From contig CATNEN010000039.1 of NCBI GenBank assembly GCA_950097015.1, positions 1,922,001 through 1,986,000 of the forward strand: a DNA stretch of 64,000 nt. The letters are read 5' to 3'. This document shows positions 13,201 through 23,800 of this stretch, piece by piece. Under the pieces are notes generated by a model, which had not been told where the DNA came from, did not search any database, and saw nothing but the letters and a program-made list of their open reading frames with translations. Position 1 is the stretch's first letter; the number at the start of each line of letters is the position of its first letter. The stretch is from Macrostomum hystrix. Lineage: Eukaryota; Platyhelminthes; Macrostomidae. The position numbers were made by a program, and so were the translations under genes.

Positions 13201-16200
13201 TATGGAGCTGAGGAATGGATTGGCGAGTGTCATGGATCTGAGGAATGGATTGGCGAGTGTCATGGATCTGAGGAATGGATTGGCGAGTGTTATGGAGCTG
13301 AGGAATGGATTGGCGAGTGTTATGGAGCTGAGGAATGGATTGGCGAGTGTTATGGAGCTGAGGAATGGATTGGCGAGTGTTATGGAGCTGAGGAATGGAT
13401 TGGCGAGTGTCATGGATCTGAGGAATGGATTGGCGAGTGTCATGGATCTGAGGAATGGATTGGCGAGTGTTATGGAGCTGAGGAATAGATTGGCGAGTGT
13501 TATGGAGCTGAGGAATGGATTGGCGAGTGTTATGGAGCTGAGGAATGGATTGGCGAGTGTCAGGGAGCTGAGGAATGGATTGGCGAGTGTCATGGAGCTG
13601 AGGAATGGATTGGCGAGTGTTATGGAGCTGAGGAATGGATTGGCGAGTGTTATGGAGCTGAGGAATGGATTGGCGAGTGTTATGGGACTGAGGAATGGAT
13701 TGGCGAGTGTTATGGAGCTGAGGAATGGATTGGCGAGTGTTATGGAGCTGAGGAATGGATTGACGAGTGTTATGGAGCTGAGGAATGGATTGGCGAGTGT
13801 TATGGAGCTGAGGAATGGATTGGCGAGTGTTATGGAGCTGAGGAATGGATTGGCGAGTGTCATGGATCTGAGGAATGGATTGGCGAGTGTCATGGGACTG
13901 AGGAATGGATTAGCGAGTGTTATGGGACTGAGGAATGGATTGGCGAGTGTCATGGGACTGAGGAATGGATTGGCGAGTGTCATGGAGCTGAGGAATGGAT
14001 TGGCGAGTGTTATGGGACTGAGGAATGGATTGGCGAGTGTCATGGATCTGAGGAATGGATTGGCGAGTGTCATGGATCTGAGGAATGGATTGGCGAGTGT
14101 CATGGAGCTGAGGAATGGATTGGCGAGTGTTATGGGACTGAGGAATGGATTGGCGAGTGTTATGGGACTGAGGAATGGATTGGCGAGTGTCATGGAGCTG
14201 AGGAATGGATTGGCGAGTGTTATGGGACTGAGGAATGGATTGGCGAGTGTTATGGAGCTGAGGAATGGATTGGCGAGTGTCATGGAGCTGAGGAATGGAT
14301 TGGCGAGTGTTATGGAGCTGAGGAATGGATTGGCGAGTGTCATGGAGCTGAGGAATGGATTGGCGAGTGTTATGGAGCTGAGGAATGGATTGGCGAGTGT
14401 CATGGAGCTGAGGAATGGATTGGCGAGTGTTATGGAGCTGAGGAATGGATTGGCGAGTGTCATGGAGCTGAGGAATGGATTGGCGAGTGTTATGGGACTG
14501 AGGAATGGATTGGCGAGTGTCATGGAGCTGAGGAATGGATTGGCGAGTGCCATGGAGCTGAGGAATGGATTGGCGAGTGTTATGGGACTGAGGAATGGAT
14601 TGGCGAGTGTTATGGAGCTGAGGAATGGATTGGCGAGTGTTATGATTCTGAGGAATGGATTGGCGAGTGTTATGGATCTGAGGAATGGATTGGCGAGTGT
14701 TATGGAGCTGAGGAATGGATTGGCGAGTGTTATGGAGCTGAGCGAAAGCGCTTGACAACAGGTATTCAGGCAAAAGAAAAAAGTGTAGAAAAAACGACAG
14801 ACTGTTACAACATAAAAGGAGAAGGTTTGCACGGCAGGGATGCACTTCTAAAAATGCTAGAATCGCAAATAGTTTTGCAATGGTCTTACGTTGAAGCTGC
14901 TGCTGAACTGCAAATTGAAATGTTTTGAAGCAAAAATTATCATTTAGAAACTTAGGATTTTTTGTTTACATTTTAACACGAGTTTAATTATTTAGAAGTT
15001 AGAAGTATTTAAATTGCATCTAAACCGAATATTCTATTATCCGTCAATAGGAATAGTTACATAAACCATTGACCAGGACAATAACCAGATCGGGATCAGA
15101 TAACTGACAGACAGGACAATGACCAGATCACTGACAGATAGGACAATCACCAGATCACTGACAGACAGGACAATGACCAGATCACTGTCAGACAGGACAA
15201 TGACCAGATAACTGACAGACAGGACAATGACCAGTTCACTGACAGACAGGACAATGACCAGATCACTGTCAGACAGGACAATGACAAGATCACTGACAGA
15301 TAGGACAATCACCAGATCACTGACAGACAGGACAATGACCAGATCACTGACAGACAGGACAATGACAAGATCACTGACAGACAGGACAATCACCAGATCA
15401 CTGACAGACAGGACAATGACCAGATCACTGACAGACAGGACAATCACCAGATCACTGACAGACAGGACAATCACCAGATCACTGACAGACAGGACAATGA
15501 CAAGATCACTGACAGACAGGACAATGACCAGATCACTGACAGACAGGAAAATGACCAGAGGAATCAACTCGAGCAGTTGACAACGCGGGCTGCTCACCCA
15601 ATGCTCGGAGATGATGGCGCTGCAGTGAGCCTTGAGCGTGGCGGCCTTGAGTTCATCAGCCAGCATGTACAGCCGAATACAGTTGGCCACGCACGCCACG
15701 GGGACTAATGCTCGCTCGCAGGCCTCCATAAGGCCGGGCAAGCCGAACCTGGAGGCCGCGCCCAGCAGCGCCAAGCAGAACTCTTCGTCCTTGCCAGCCA
15801 GGTCCGCCAGGTCTGTGTAGGCCCAGGAGATCAGCGTGTGGGAAACGTCGACTGGCAGGTCGGAGAGGTCGATGCCAACTGCTGAGTCCAGACCGTCGGC
15901 TGTGCCCCATTTTGATTGCCTGGCCTGCAGCACAAACCGGTGACCCGGCACTGTGCTGTCATCTGACAACTGGAACACAATGTCACTGTATGGAGGAAGT
16001 AGCACTGTGTTAGAGGTCTTGGATTAGCAGATTGGATAGATTACTAAAGAAGGTTTAACTCGTTTTTAAAGTTTGAATATGAGCCAGTAGCTATGTACCT
16101 GTACTTTGACTTGAAGCACATCTTGCCCACAACTGAAAGCAGATTTGAGACAAAAGTGTTGCCAGAGGTGGAGCCACTGCCATTACCCACATTCAGAGCA

Positions 16201-17063
16201 CTTTCAGCTAAGAGTGAATCATATTGCTGCTTCAGCTTGTTGTGCTTTTGTTGAAGACTTAGAAATTCTTCACGCAGGAGCTTTAGATGAGTTTGTAGCT
16301 TCTTGTTCTCTAAAATAGTGAATACCAAGCAAACATATCATATTTTGTAACTAAACAACCCAACATAACAAAAGAAAAAGTAAAAAATATTTAAATGACT
16401 CACCAACATTGAAGCAATGCTATTACACAAACTACATTCACTAGTTAATTTATACAAAATATTTGAATAAGTTAAAAAGCTATATTTATAAAAAGTTCTA
16501 AACCAAATTACTGGATTTTCACTTGACACATGATTAGGTATTGGCTTAAAAAATCAAAAGTAGGCTTGGCATAAAATTTTTCTATCTAAGTAGCTAATTA
16601 GCTAGCTATCTAGTGATAGGCTAAAACATTATATTAGCCATTGGTCTTCTATTTGTATTTCAAGCTAACTGCTTTAGCTAGTTTTATAAAAGACTAGCTA
16701 AATTGACATGAAGTTTACTATCTAAAGTCACACTTTCTGTAAACAAATTATTAAAGTATATACAATAATACAAATGTGTAGGTTTTGTGGGTGGGCTAAT
16801 GGGCTAATTGCTAGTTGGCTAATTTTTATAACAAAGATTTATATAGGCTGTAAATTATTGATTTTTGGAACTGCTATTAGCAAAAGAATATTGGTTAAAC
16901 TGTAGACATAAATATTAAATGGAAGGATAGCGATTCTATGAGTATATAGGCATTGACAAAATTTCAATAATGTAATTTTTTCAGTTTGATTTGCCTAGTC
17001 GCACAAACACAAAAACATCTTACCATTCAAGTTAATCGATGACAGGCTTTGACTGTTCTCCAT
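883..17063 (-). CDS. ANKFY1: Rabankyrin-5 (ankyrin repeat/BTB/FYVE protein), 3' end off window
   Basis: Twelve coding exons on the minus strand: 17024-17063, 16099-16309, 15598-15985, 7410-7559, 6577-6742, 6066-6492, 5352-5616, 5053-5279, 3936-4293, 3601-3861, 3005-3257 and 883-1301. Every junction has GT-AG ends and matching phase, and the sum is 3165 nt (1055 codons). The order is a short N-terminal coiled coil, a BTB domain, then a long ankyrin array, colinear with animal ANKFY1. Signature stretches include GRNFLHKAVL, LFLISINADVNSRV and NIRGQTPLHLLAQYGRENA. The family is a Rab5 effector on early endosomes and macropinosomes. The last exon in view stops just before the region expected to encode the FYVE zinc finger, so roughly the last 100 residues lie before base 1. 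Start: ATG at 17063, in frame and followed after 13 codons by a donor. Several introns hold private minisatellites. Identity is very likely; function is inferred from the family. Confidence 0.93.
1447..2990. repeat. 30-bp minisatellite, ANKFY1 intron
   Basis: About 51 copies of a 30-bp unit containing GACCCGAATCCCGGTCTGTA, filling the intron between exons 3005-3257 and 883-1301. Diagnostic variant units (AACCTGAATCCTGG) recur at 1743, 2043 and 2463, showing that blocks of several hundred bases were duplicated inside the array. Confidence 0.92.
4491..5005. repeat. 45-bp minisatellite, ANKFY1 intron
   Basis: About 11 copies of a 45-bp unit containing TAGCCTATCGATCCATTGCT in the intron between exons 5053-5279 and 3936-4293. 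The unit is 15 codons long and open on the plus strand. Terminal units are the most divergent, as expected of an array homogenised from the centre. Confidence 0.9.
5053..7559 (-). CDS. ANKFY1: ANKFY1 exons encoding the first ankyrin block
   Basis: Five exons: 7410-7559, 6577-6742, 6066-6492, 5352-5616 and 5053-5279. Exon 7410-7559 holds the conserved link LESKLEYPLHAAIKSKRDDV. Later exons carry clear ankyrin cores such as GATPLHLAVACGNASV and GETPLHTAANLGLVALAK. Exon 5053-5279 ends in GADIHYV and joins at the Val codon to acceptor 4293. Phases are consistent throughout. Confidence 0.9.
5660..6065. other. ANKFY1 intron with GTTGCTAAGG-type short repeats and a tRNA-like relic
   Basis: No exon is supported here. 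5665-5815 holds irregular copies of a motif like CCGTTGCTAAGGCAA. On the minus strand near 5920-5945 the string GAGTTCGAATCTC matches a Pol III B box, with a possible A box further upstream, suggesting a degenerate tRNA or SINE remnant. The rest is AT-rich intron. Confidence 0.35.
6758..7390. repeat. 48-bp minisatellite, ANKFY1 intron
   Basis: About 13 copies of a 48-bp unit containing AGAGGTTATATGGTTCTCTT and GTGTGTACATTAGAGGA, between exons 7410-7559 and 6577-6742. Copies towards 7390 are more divergent. Confidence 0.9.
7697..8722. repeat. 50-bp minisatellite, ANKFY1 large intron
   Basis: About 20 copies of a 50-bp unit containing GGTGTGGCCTGGGTTAGAAG and GGGCATGAGTGTACATTA. It is one of three unrelated arrays in the 8-kb intron between exons 15598-15985 and 7410-7559. 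On the sense (minus) strand each unit reads CCTTCTAACCCAG, a pyrimidine tract plus CAG. Confidence 0.92.
8723..9097. other. Non-repetitive spacer in the ANKFY1 large intron
   Basis: AT-rich intron sequence between two arrays. I see no exon, RNA gene or mobile element signature here. Confidence 0.6.
9098..14742. repeat. 30-bp megasatellite-like array, about 188 copies (5.6 kb)
   Basis: A 30-bp unit built on CTGAGGAATGGATTGGCGAG is repeated about 188 times without register loss. Variation is confined mainly to two sites (TAT/CAT and GGA/GAG/GAT before CTG), giving unit types that can be read as a code. Blocks of that code recur with offsets of 2880 bp and 2490 bp. Because 30 is divisible by three and no unit holds a stop in the relevant frames, more than 1880 codons are open on each strand. 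The array lies wholly in an ANKFY1 intron, and both open frames are regarded as accidental. Confidence 0.95.
14743..15084. other. Spacer between two arrays in the ANKFY1 large intron
   Basis: Ordinary AT-rich intron sequence. Nothing recognisable beyond degraded edges of the flanking arrays. Confidence 0.5.
15085..15560. repeat. 27-bp minisatellite, ANKFY1 large intron
   Basis: About 18 copies of a 27-bp unit containing CAGATCACTGACAGACAGGA, starting within 40 bp of the BTB exon donor. On the sense strand each unit reads CCTGTCTGTCAG, like a 3' splice site. Confidence 0.9.
15598..16309 (-). CDS. ANKFY1: ANKFY1 coiled-coil exon and BTB exon
   Basis: Exon 16099-16309 encodes a leucine/glutamine-rich helix (LKLLREEFLSLQQKHNKL) and a Ser/Gly linker. 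Exon 15598-15985 encodes the BTB fold, from SDIVFQLSDD through GHRFVLQARQ to NCIRLYMLADELKAATLKAH and SEHW. The two are joined across a 113-nt intron (donor GTACAT, acceptor ATACAG). Reading past the BTB exon donor stays open into the adjacent 27-bp repeat array for about 190 codons, which explains the long hydrophobic open frame there. Confidence 0.9.
16310..17023. other. ANKFY1 first intron, array-free
   Basis: A 714-bp AT-rich intron between the start exon and the coiled-coil exon. It has many short TAGCTA/GGCTAATT motifs but no tandem array. One of the few introns here not expanded by a minisatellite. Confidence 0.6.
17024..17063 (-). CDS. ANKFY1: ANKFY1 first coding exon
   Basis: A 40-nt exon encoding MENSQSLSSINLN plus one base, followed by donor GTAAGA. 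It was found by asking for a phase-1 donor upstream of the coiled-coil exon, whose acceptor leaves two bases of a Glu codon. The joined frame reads NLNENKKLQTHLKLL, which fits the family N-terminus (basic/leucine-rich helix right after the start). Confidence 0.75.
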
Positions 17064-17818
17064 GCCACAAAAATATTTTACACAGCTATTATGCTCTAAA
17101 AAATCACCTAGCAATCCATTGCATTAAAATGTTAACGAGCGAAAAACAAGTAATAATAAATCGCATGAACACCAGTATCAGTGCATCACAGTTCTACAGC
17201 GTTATTAAAAAGTTTTCTTAGAAAGTTTTCGTGCCTTGTCAACAAAGCAATCAAATAAAAGTAAATAAATCTGTTAATCGCTCGCTTGTATTTTACAATT
17301 CAAAGCAGTACTTAACATTTAATAAAAAATTTGGACTAGCCAGAAGAATAAATTCTTACATCGCTTTTTAGGCTTAGTTACACGCGTTTGAAAACTTCAC
17401 TTTTTAAGAAACAAAAATTATTTAGGTCAGAAATTTTGTTTCGTGTGTGCGAAAGCCTTTTCACGAACACAGTTGTCAGATGTATTATATTACTTTTCTT
17501 TAGTTTGCTCATCATTTTCATTAACATATATCTGGTAATTTTATTAACACCCGTTTTGTAGAAGTTCTTGCAAATTTATAGTTTTACTTTTTTTCAAATC
17601 TAATCTGAAGGCACAGCTTGTGAACTGTAGCCTATTTAAAAAGCCAAAATTCGTAAACCTTAAAGTGATGCCACGCATCCTTTTTTATCTTTCTAGTTTA
17701 AATTTCTTTCACTTCCAACGTGAAAGTAATAGATGCTAAATAGGATACCATCATCAGATTTTAGCAAGGTATCTAAAGCTTTTATTGAAGCCTAGCAAAA
17801 AAGTAAAGCAAAGGAAAC
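17064..17818. promoter_or_regulatory. Divergent intergenic region between ANKFY1 and UBR3
   Basis: The two start codons face away from each other 755 bp apart (ANKFY1 ATG at 17063 minus, UBR3 ATG at 17819 plus). The stretch must hold both 5' UTRs and presumably a bidirectional or paired promoter. It is AT-rich; the only TATA-like string I would name is TATTTAAAAAG near 17631. No coding sequence is supported. Placement is certain; promoter function is inference. Confidence 0.5.
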
Positions 17819-20800
17819 ATGTCTTCAATGGGACTAATTGATTCTGTAACAATCGACACTTTTTATGGCTTAGCTGAATCACAACCCGATTCAGTATGGA
17901 TCGATGAAGTTCTTGACAAGGTTTTGCCTTTGAGTCTTCTTGAGTGTAGTTCACATTCACAGCAGAGTTTAAGCTCAACACAATGTACACAAAATATACA
18001 AGCAATTTTGTCTGCAAGACACTTGTCATGGGAACACTTTGCCTCGTTAGGTGAGTTTTTATTTTTATATATCGGTAAAAACATGCATTTCGGATTGTAC
18101 ATACTGTGTATGTTTGCTCTTTTTTGCTGTAATGATTAATGGCTATGAGCATTGTAGAAATTAAGATTTTAAGTATTTCTACATTTTAGATAGATGCCAG
18201 GTATCCAAAACTATTATTTTTCATATTTAAACTTAAGTACATTTTCTAGCATAATGCAATTAGTCTTCTAGTTATCATAGAAAACTATTAAAGGAATAGT
18301 TGATGTCACTTCTTACAACTATATGTTTTGAGATTTTAGCTAGGGCCTACTTAAAATAGCAGAAATGGTATATGTATATAGTTGTAACTTATAACTTATC
18401 AAGCTTGAAAATGTGGGCTAACTAAAGTAGTTAAATATAATATAATGTCTACTGTCTCCATTGCCTTGACTTGAAAAATTATATTTGATTGCAATCCTAG
18501 CTAAATAAAACAATTTTAAAACATTTTAGTTCGACAGTACAACAACTCAGTGACCTGCGGCCTGGTATGGACGAAAAACTACTATGCCTACAGGTGCAGA
18601 ACCTGTGCGATATCACAGTGCATGTCCTTGTGTGAAGAATGCTTCAAGGTGCGTTTGGATAGCTTCATATTTAATTTAATTTTTTTTATCAATCTCAATT
18701 CCATTGCTGCCAGGATGTTCTCGATAACTTTTTTAAACTTGAGCCACGTCATATTAATTGGTTTATAATAAGAGTTAAACATGATCCAAGTGTTTATTCC
18801 ACACAAATCAAGGCTGGCAATCACGAAGGTCACGACTACAATCTGTTTCGAAGCAGCTCCGGTGGCGCCTGCGACTGCGGCGATCCTGACGTGATGAAGC
18901 CGATGGGATTCTGCTGCAAGCACGGCGAGCACAATGCCGCCGCGCTGCCTACAGCGCCACCTGAGCTGGTGGCCACAGCCAGAGTGGCTCTGCCCCGCCT
19001 GCTGCTACTGCTGGTGATGCACTTGCGGTGAGACTGCTCTGGGGGTGTCTGATCTTGCCTGTCTGTATTAAAGTGCCCGTCTTAAGCTTGATGTCAGTCC
19101 ATTAGTGCCTGTCCTAAGCTTGCTGTCAGTCCATTAGTGCCTGTCCTAAGCTTGCTGTCAGTCCATTAGTGCCTGTCTTAAGCTTGCTGTCAGTCCATTA
19201 GTGCCTGTCCTAAGCTTGCTGTCAGTCCATTAGTGCCTGTCCTAAGCTTGCTGTCAGTCCATTAGTGCCTGTCTTAAGCTTGCTGTCAGTCCATTAGTGC
19301 CTGTCCTAAGCTTGCTGTCAGTCCATTAGTGCCTGTCCTAAGCTTGTCTGTCTGTCCATTAGATGGAGACATGGACACCTGTCCTAAGCTTGCGTGTCTG
19401 TCCCTTAAAGCCCGTCTTAAGCCTGCGTGTCTGTCCATTATGGCCCGCCTTAAGCTTGCCTGTCTGTCCATTATGGCTCGCCTTAAGCTTGCCTGTCTGT
19501 CCATTATGGCCCGCCTTAAGCTTGCCTGTCTGTCCATTATGGCCCGCCTTAAGCTTGCTGTCAGTCCATTAGTGCCTGTCCTAAGCTTGCCTGTCTGTCC
19601 ATTATGGCCCGCCTTAAGCTTGCCTGTTTGTCCATTATGGCTCGCCTTAAGCTTGCCTGTCTGTCCATTATGGCTCGCCTTAAGCTTGCCTGTCTGTCCA
19701 TTATGGCCCGCCTTAAGCTTGCTGTCAGTCCATTAGTGCCTGTCCTAAGCTTGCTGTCAGTCCATTAGTGCCTGTCCTAAGCTTGCTGTCAGTCCATTAG
19801 TGCCTGTCTTAAGCTTGCTGTCAGTCCATTAGTGCCTGTCTTAAGCTTGCTGTCAGTCCATTAGTGCCTGTCCTAAGCTTGCTGTCAGTCCATTAGTGCC
19901 TGTCTTAAGCTTGCTGTCAGTCCATTAGTGCCTGTCCTAAGCTTGCTGTCAGTCCATTAGTGCCTGTCCTAAGCTTGCTGTCAGTCCATTAGTGCCTGTC
20001 TTAAGCTTGCTGTCAGTCCATTAGTGCCTGTCCTAAGCTTGCTGTCAGTCCATTAGTGCCTGTCTTAAGCTTGCTGTCAGTCCATTAGTGCCTGTCCTAA
20101 GCTTGCTGTCAGTCCATTAGTGCCTGTCTTAAGCTTGCTGTCAGTCCATTAGTGCCTGTCCTAAGCTTGTCTGTCTGTCCATTAGATGGAGACATGGACA
20201 CCTGTCCTAAGCTTGCGTGTCTGTCCCTTAAAGCCCGTCTTAAGCCTGCGTGTCTGTCCATTATGGCTCGCCTTAAGCTTGCCTGTCTGTCCATTATGGC
20301 CCGCCTTAAGCTTGCCTGTTTGTCCATTATGGCTCGCCTTAAGCTTGCCTGTCTGTCCATTATGGCTCGCCTTAAGCTTGCCTGTCTGTCCATTATGGCC
20401 CGCCTTAAGCTTGCCTGTCTGTCCATTATGGCTCGCCTTAAGCTTGCCTGTCTGTCCATTATGGCTCGCCTTAAGCTTGCCTGTTTGTCCATTATGGCTC
20501 GCCTTAAGCTTGCCTGTCTGTCCATTATGGCCCGCCTTAAGCTTGCCTGTCTGTCCATTATGGCTCGCCTTAAGCTTGCCTGTCTGTCCATTAAGGCCCG
20601 CCTTAAGCTTGCCTGTTTGTGTGCTTGACTTCGCAGTGTAGTCACAGTGTGCCAAGTTATTCGGCCACTCATAAATGCATTGATAAAAGTATCCGTCGCA
20701 CCGCTTGACCCGCCCTGGCAGCCGCAACCACACAGTAGCGGAAGACTGCATAGCAACAGCGGAGTGGCTGTTCGCCCTACTCAAAAAGATCACTGACCTG

Positions 20801-23800
20801 GGCGCCAGTATGCTCAACATAGTGTGCTCAGCCCTTACAGACGAACTACTGTATAGCGAAACACTGGCCCCGTCAGCTGGACGCAGGAGAATTTACGCTG
20901 CCAATGACAACAATGCCACGTTTGCCAGCCTGGCAGAGCGATATCAGACTGCTGTCAGCCAGCTGCCCTCCGTGCTGTCCGACGATGGCTCTGCTGAGCG
21001 TGAGTAGCTCCGGCAGTTCTTAATTTATTTAGAATTAAATTCGGTGCTCTCCTACTGAAAGCGGTGGAAAGAAGCTAAAGAAGTGGATAGAATAGAATTT
21101 AATTTTGTATATCCTATCCATTTGGGTTAGCTGTTCCTCTGTCAGTTGGTCAGCTGTTCCTCTGTCAGTTGGTCAGCTGTTCCTCTGTCAGTTGGTCAGC
21201 TGTTCCTCTGTCAGTTGGTCAGCTGTTCCTCTGTCAGTTGGTCAGCTGTTCCTCTGTCAGTTGGTCAGCTGTTCCTCTGTCAGTTGGTCAGCTGTTCCTC
21301 TGTCAGTTGGTCAGCTGTTCCTCTGTCAGTTGGTCAGCTGTTCCTCTGTCAGTTGGTCAGTTCCTCAGTCAGTTGGTCAGCTGTTCCTCTGTCAGTTGGT
21401 CAGTTCCTCAGTCAGTTGGTCAGCTGTTCCTCAGTCAGTTGGTCAGCTGTTCCTCAGTCAGTTGGTCAGTTCCTCAGTCAGTTGGTCAGCTGTTCCTCTG
21501 TCAGTTGGTCAGCTGTTCCTCTGTCAGTTGGTCAGTTCCTCAGTCAGTTGGTCAGCTGTTCCTCTGTAAGTTGGTCAGTTCCTCAGTCAGTTGGTCAGCT
21601 GTTCCTCAGTCAGTTGGTCAGCTGTTCCTCTGTCAGTTGGTCAGTTCCTCAGTCAGTTGGTCAGCTGTTCCTCTGTCAGTCGGTCAGTTCCTCAGTCAGT
21701 TGGTCAGTTCCTCAGTCAGTTGGTCAGCTGTTCCTCAGTCAGTTGGTCAGTTCCTCAGTCAGTAGGTCAGCTTTTCTTCAGTCAGTTGGTCAGTTCCTTA
21801 GTCAATAGGTCAGCTTTTCTTCAGTCAGTTGGTCAGCTGTTCCTCAGTCAGTTGGTCAGCTGTTCCTCAGTCAGTTGGTCAGTTCCTCAGTCAGTTGGTC
21901 AGCTGTTCCTCTGTCAGTCGGTCAGTTCCTCAGTCAGTTGGTCAGTTCCTCAGTCAGTTGGTCAGTTCCTCAGTCAGTAGGTCAGCTTTTCTTCAGTCAG
22001 TTGGTCAGTTCCTTAGTCAGTAGGTCAGCTTTTCTTCAGTCAGTTGGTCAGCTGTTCCTCAGTCAGTTGGTCAGCAGTTCCTTTCAGTTGGTCAGCTGTT
22101 CCTCAGTCAGTAGGTCAGCTTTTCTTCAGTCAGTTGGTCAGCTGTTCCTGTCAGTTGGTCAGCTGTTCCTCAGTCAGTTGGTCTGCTGTTCCTGTCAGTT
22201 GGTCAGCTGTTCCTCAGTCAGTTGGTCAGCAGTTCCTGTCAGTTGGTCAGCTGTTCCTCTGTCAGTTGGTCTGCTGTTCCTGTCAGTTGGTCAGCTGTTC
22301 CTCTGTCAGTTGGTCAGCTGTTCCTCAGTCAGTTCCTCAGCTGTTCCTCAGTCAGTTGGCCCGCCATTTCTCCCGAAAACAGTAGGTGGAGTGGCAATCG
22401 AGGAGCGCCTCTGTCACCGCAGCCTGTTGGACGAGCTGACGTTCTGGATGGTGTACACCAGGTTTCCGCAGCCGCTGATTGGCCTGCTGCTTGCCATGCT
22501 CCCAGTTCGAGCCTACAAGACTCCATTCGCGACAACTTTCACTGTGCACTATTTGAGAACAGTTTTACTGTTGTGCAACAGTGACAAACCCCCAGTCACA
22601 GGCGGTGTGAGCACCTACCAGACCAACTTGTCCTACAGGGTCGTACACATCTCTGTGCAGCTGCTCTCAGCTTCCGGCATCTGCGAGCTCATGTGCGAGA
22701 GGCACGCGCTGCTTGAGCGAGTGCTCATCGGCCTGGACTATGTTCTGGCGGCTAGCAGCTCCAGACCTTCAGAGCCTTATAGGCTGGCGTCGGTGAATCG
22801 TGAGTGCAGAAATAAAACAGAATGATATGCAACACTGTCTTTCAAGGTCGCTGTCAACAGTACTTCAGGGTTACTCTCCACAGTCCTTCAGGTCCTCTCC
22901 CAATTGTCCTTCAGGCCTGCTCCTCATTATCCTTCAGGCCTGCTCCTCATTATCCTTCAGGCCTGCTCCTCATTATCCTTCAGGCCTGCTCCTCATTATC
23001 CTTCAGGCCTGCTCCTCATTATCCTTCAGGCCTGCTCCTCATTATCCATCAGGCCTGCTCCTCATTATCCTTCAGGCCTGATCATCATTATCCTTCAGGC
23101 CCGCTCCTCATTATCCTTCAGGCCTGCTCCTCATTATCCTTCAGGCCTGCTCCTCATTATCCTTCAGGCCTGCTCCTCATTATCCTTCAGGCCTGCTCCT
23201 CATTATCCTTCAGGCCTGCTCCTCATTATCCTTCAGGCCTGCTCCTCATTATCCTTCAGGCTTGCTCCTCATTATCCTTCAGGCCTGCTCCTCATTATCC
23301 TTCAGGCTTGCTCCTCATTATCCTTCAGGCTTGCTCCTCATTATCCTTCAGGCTTGCTCCTCATTATCCTTCAGGCTTGCTCCTCATTATCCTTCAGTCG
23401 TTTGCGTTTTCATTTCCCAGTTCCAGAGTCGCTGGTTGCTGCTCATGTTGAGCACCCAATAATGATGGAGCAGCGATACTGGCCAGTGGTCAGCGATTTA
23501 GTCAATATTCTGGTGCACCGACCGGTTGCTATGCGGTTGCTAAACTCGGAAGGCCTGCTGACGCACTACACCGCAATGCTGGGGCGCCTGCACCTGGCCA
23601 ATGTCAATAACAGGGCGATGGATGCTGCGCTACAATTCGACAACTCTAAGGTCAGTGCCAGGGTAACTTGCTTTTACTGGTTCATCAGCGCTGCTCATGG
23701 GTCCACCCCGGGACTCTTATCAGTGCGAGCTCTGCTTTGTTCAGTAAAGCCGCAGATTTTACATGTTTTGCGGGTTCTTCAATGCTTTTCTGAAATCCTT

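Noticed and set aside
9052-14832. Giant open frames of about 1.9 thousand codons on both strands
   Set aside because: Made only of a 30-bp tandem repeat whose length is divisible by three, and enclosed in an ANKFY1 intron whose flanking exons splice in phase across it.
20637-20721. Earlier start for UBR3 exon 4 at the TTCGCAG acceptor
   Set aside because: That frame runs into a stop about 50 codons later and is one base out of phase with the conserved exon 4 helix; acceptor 20721 fits exactly.
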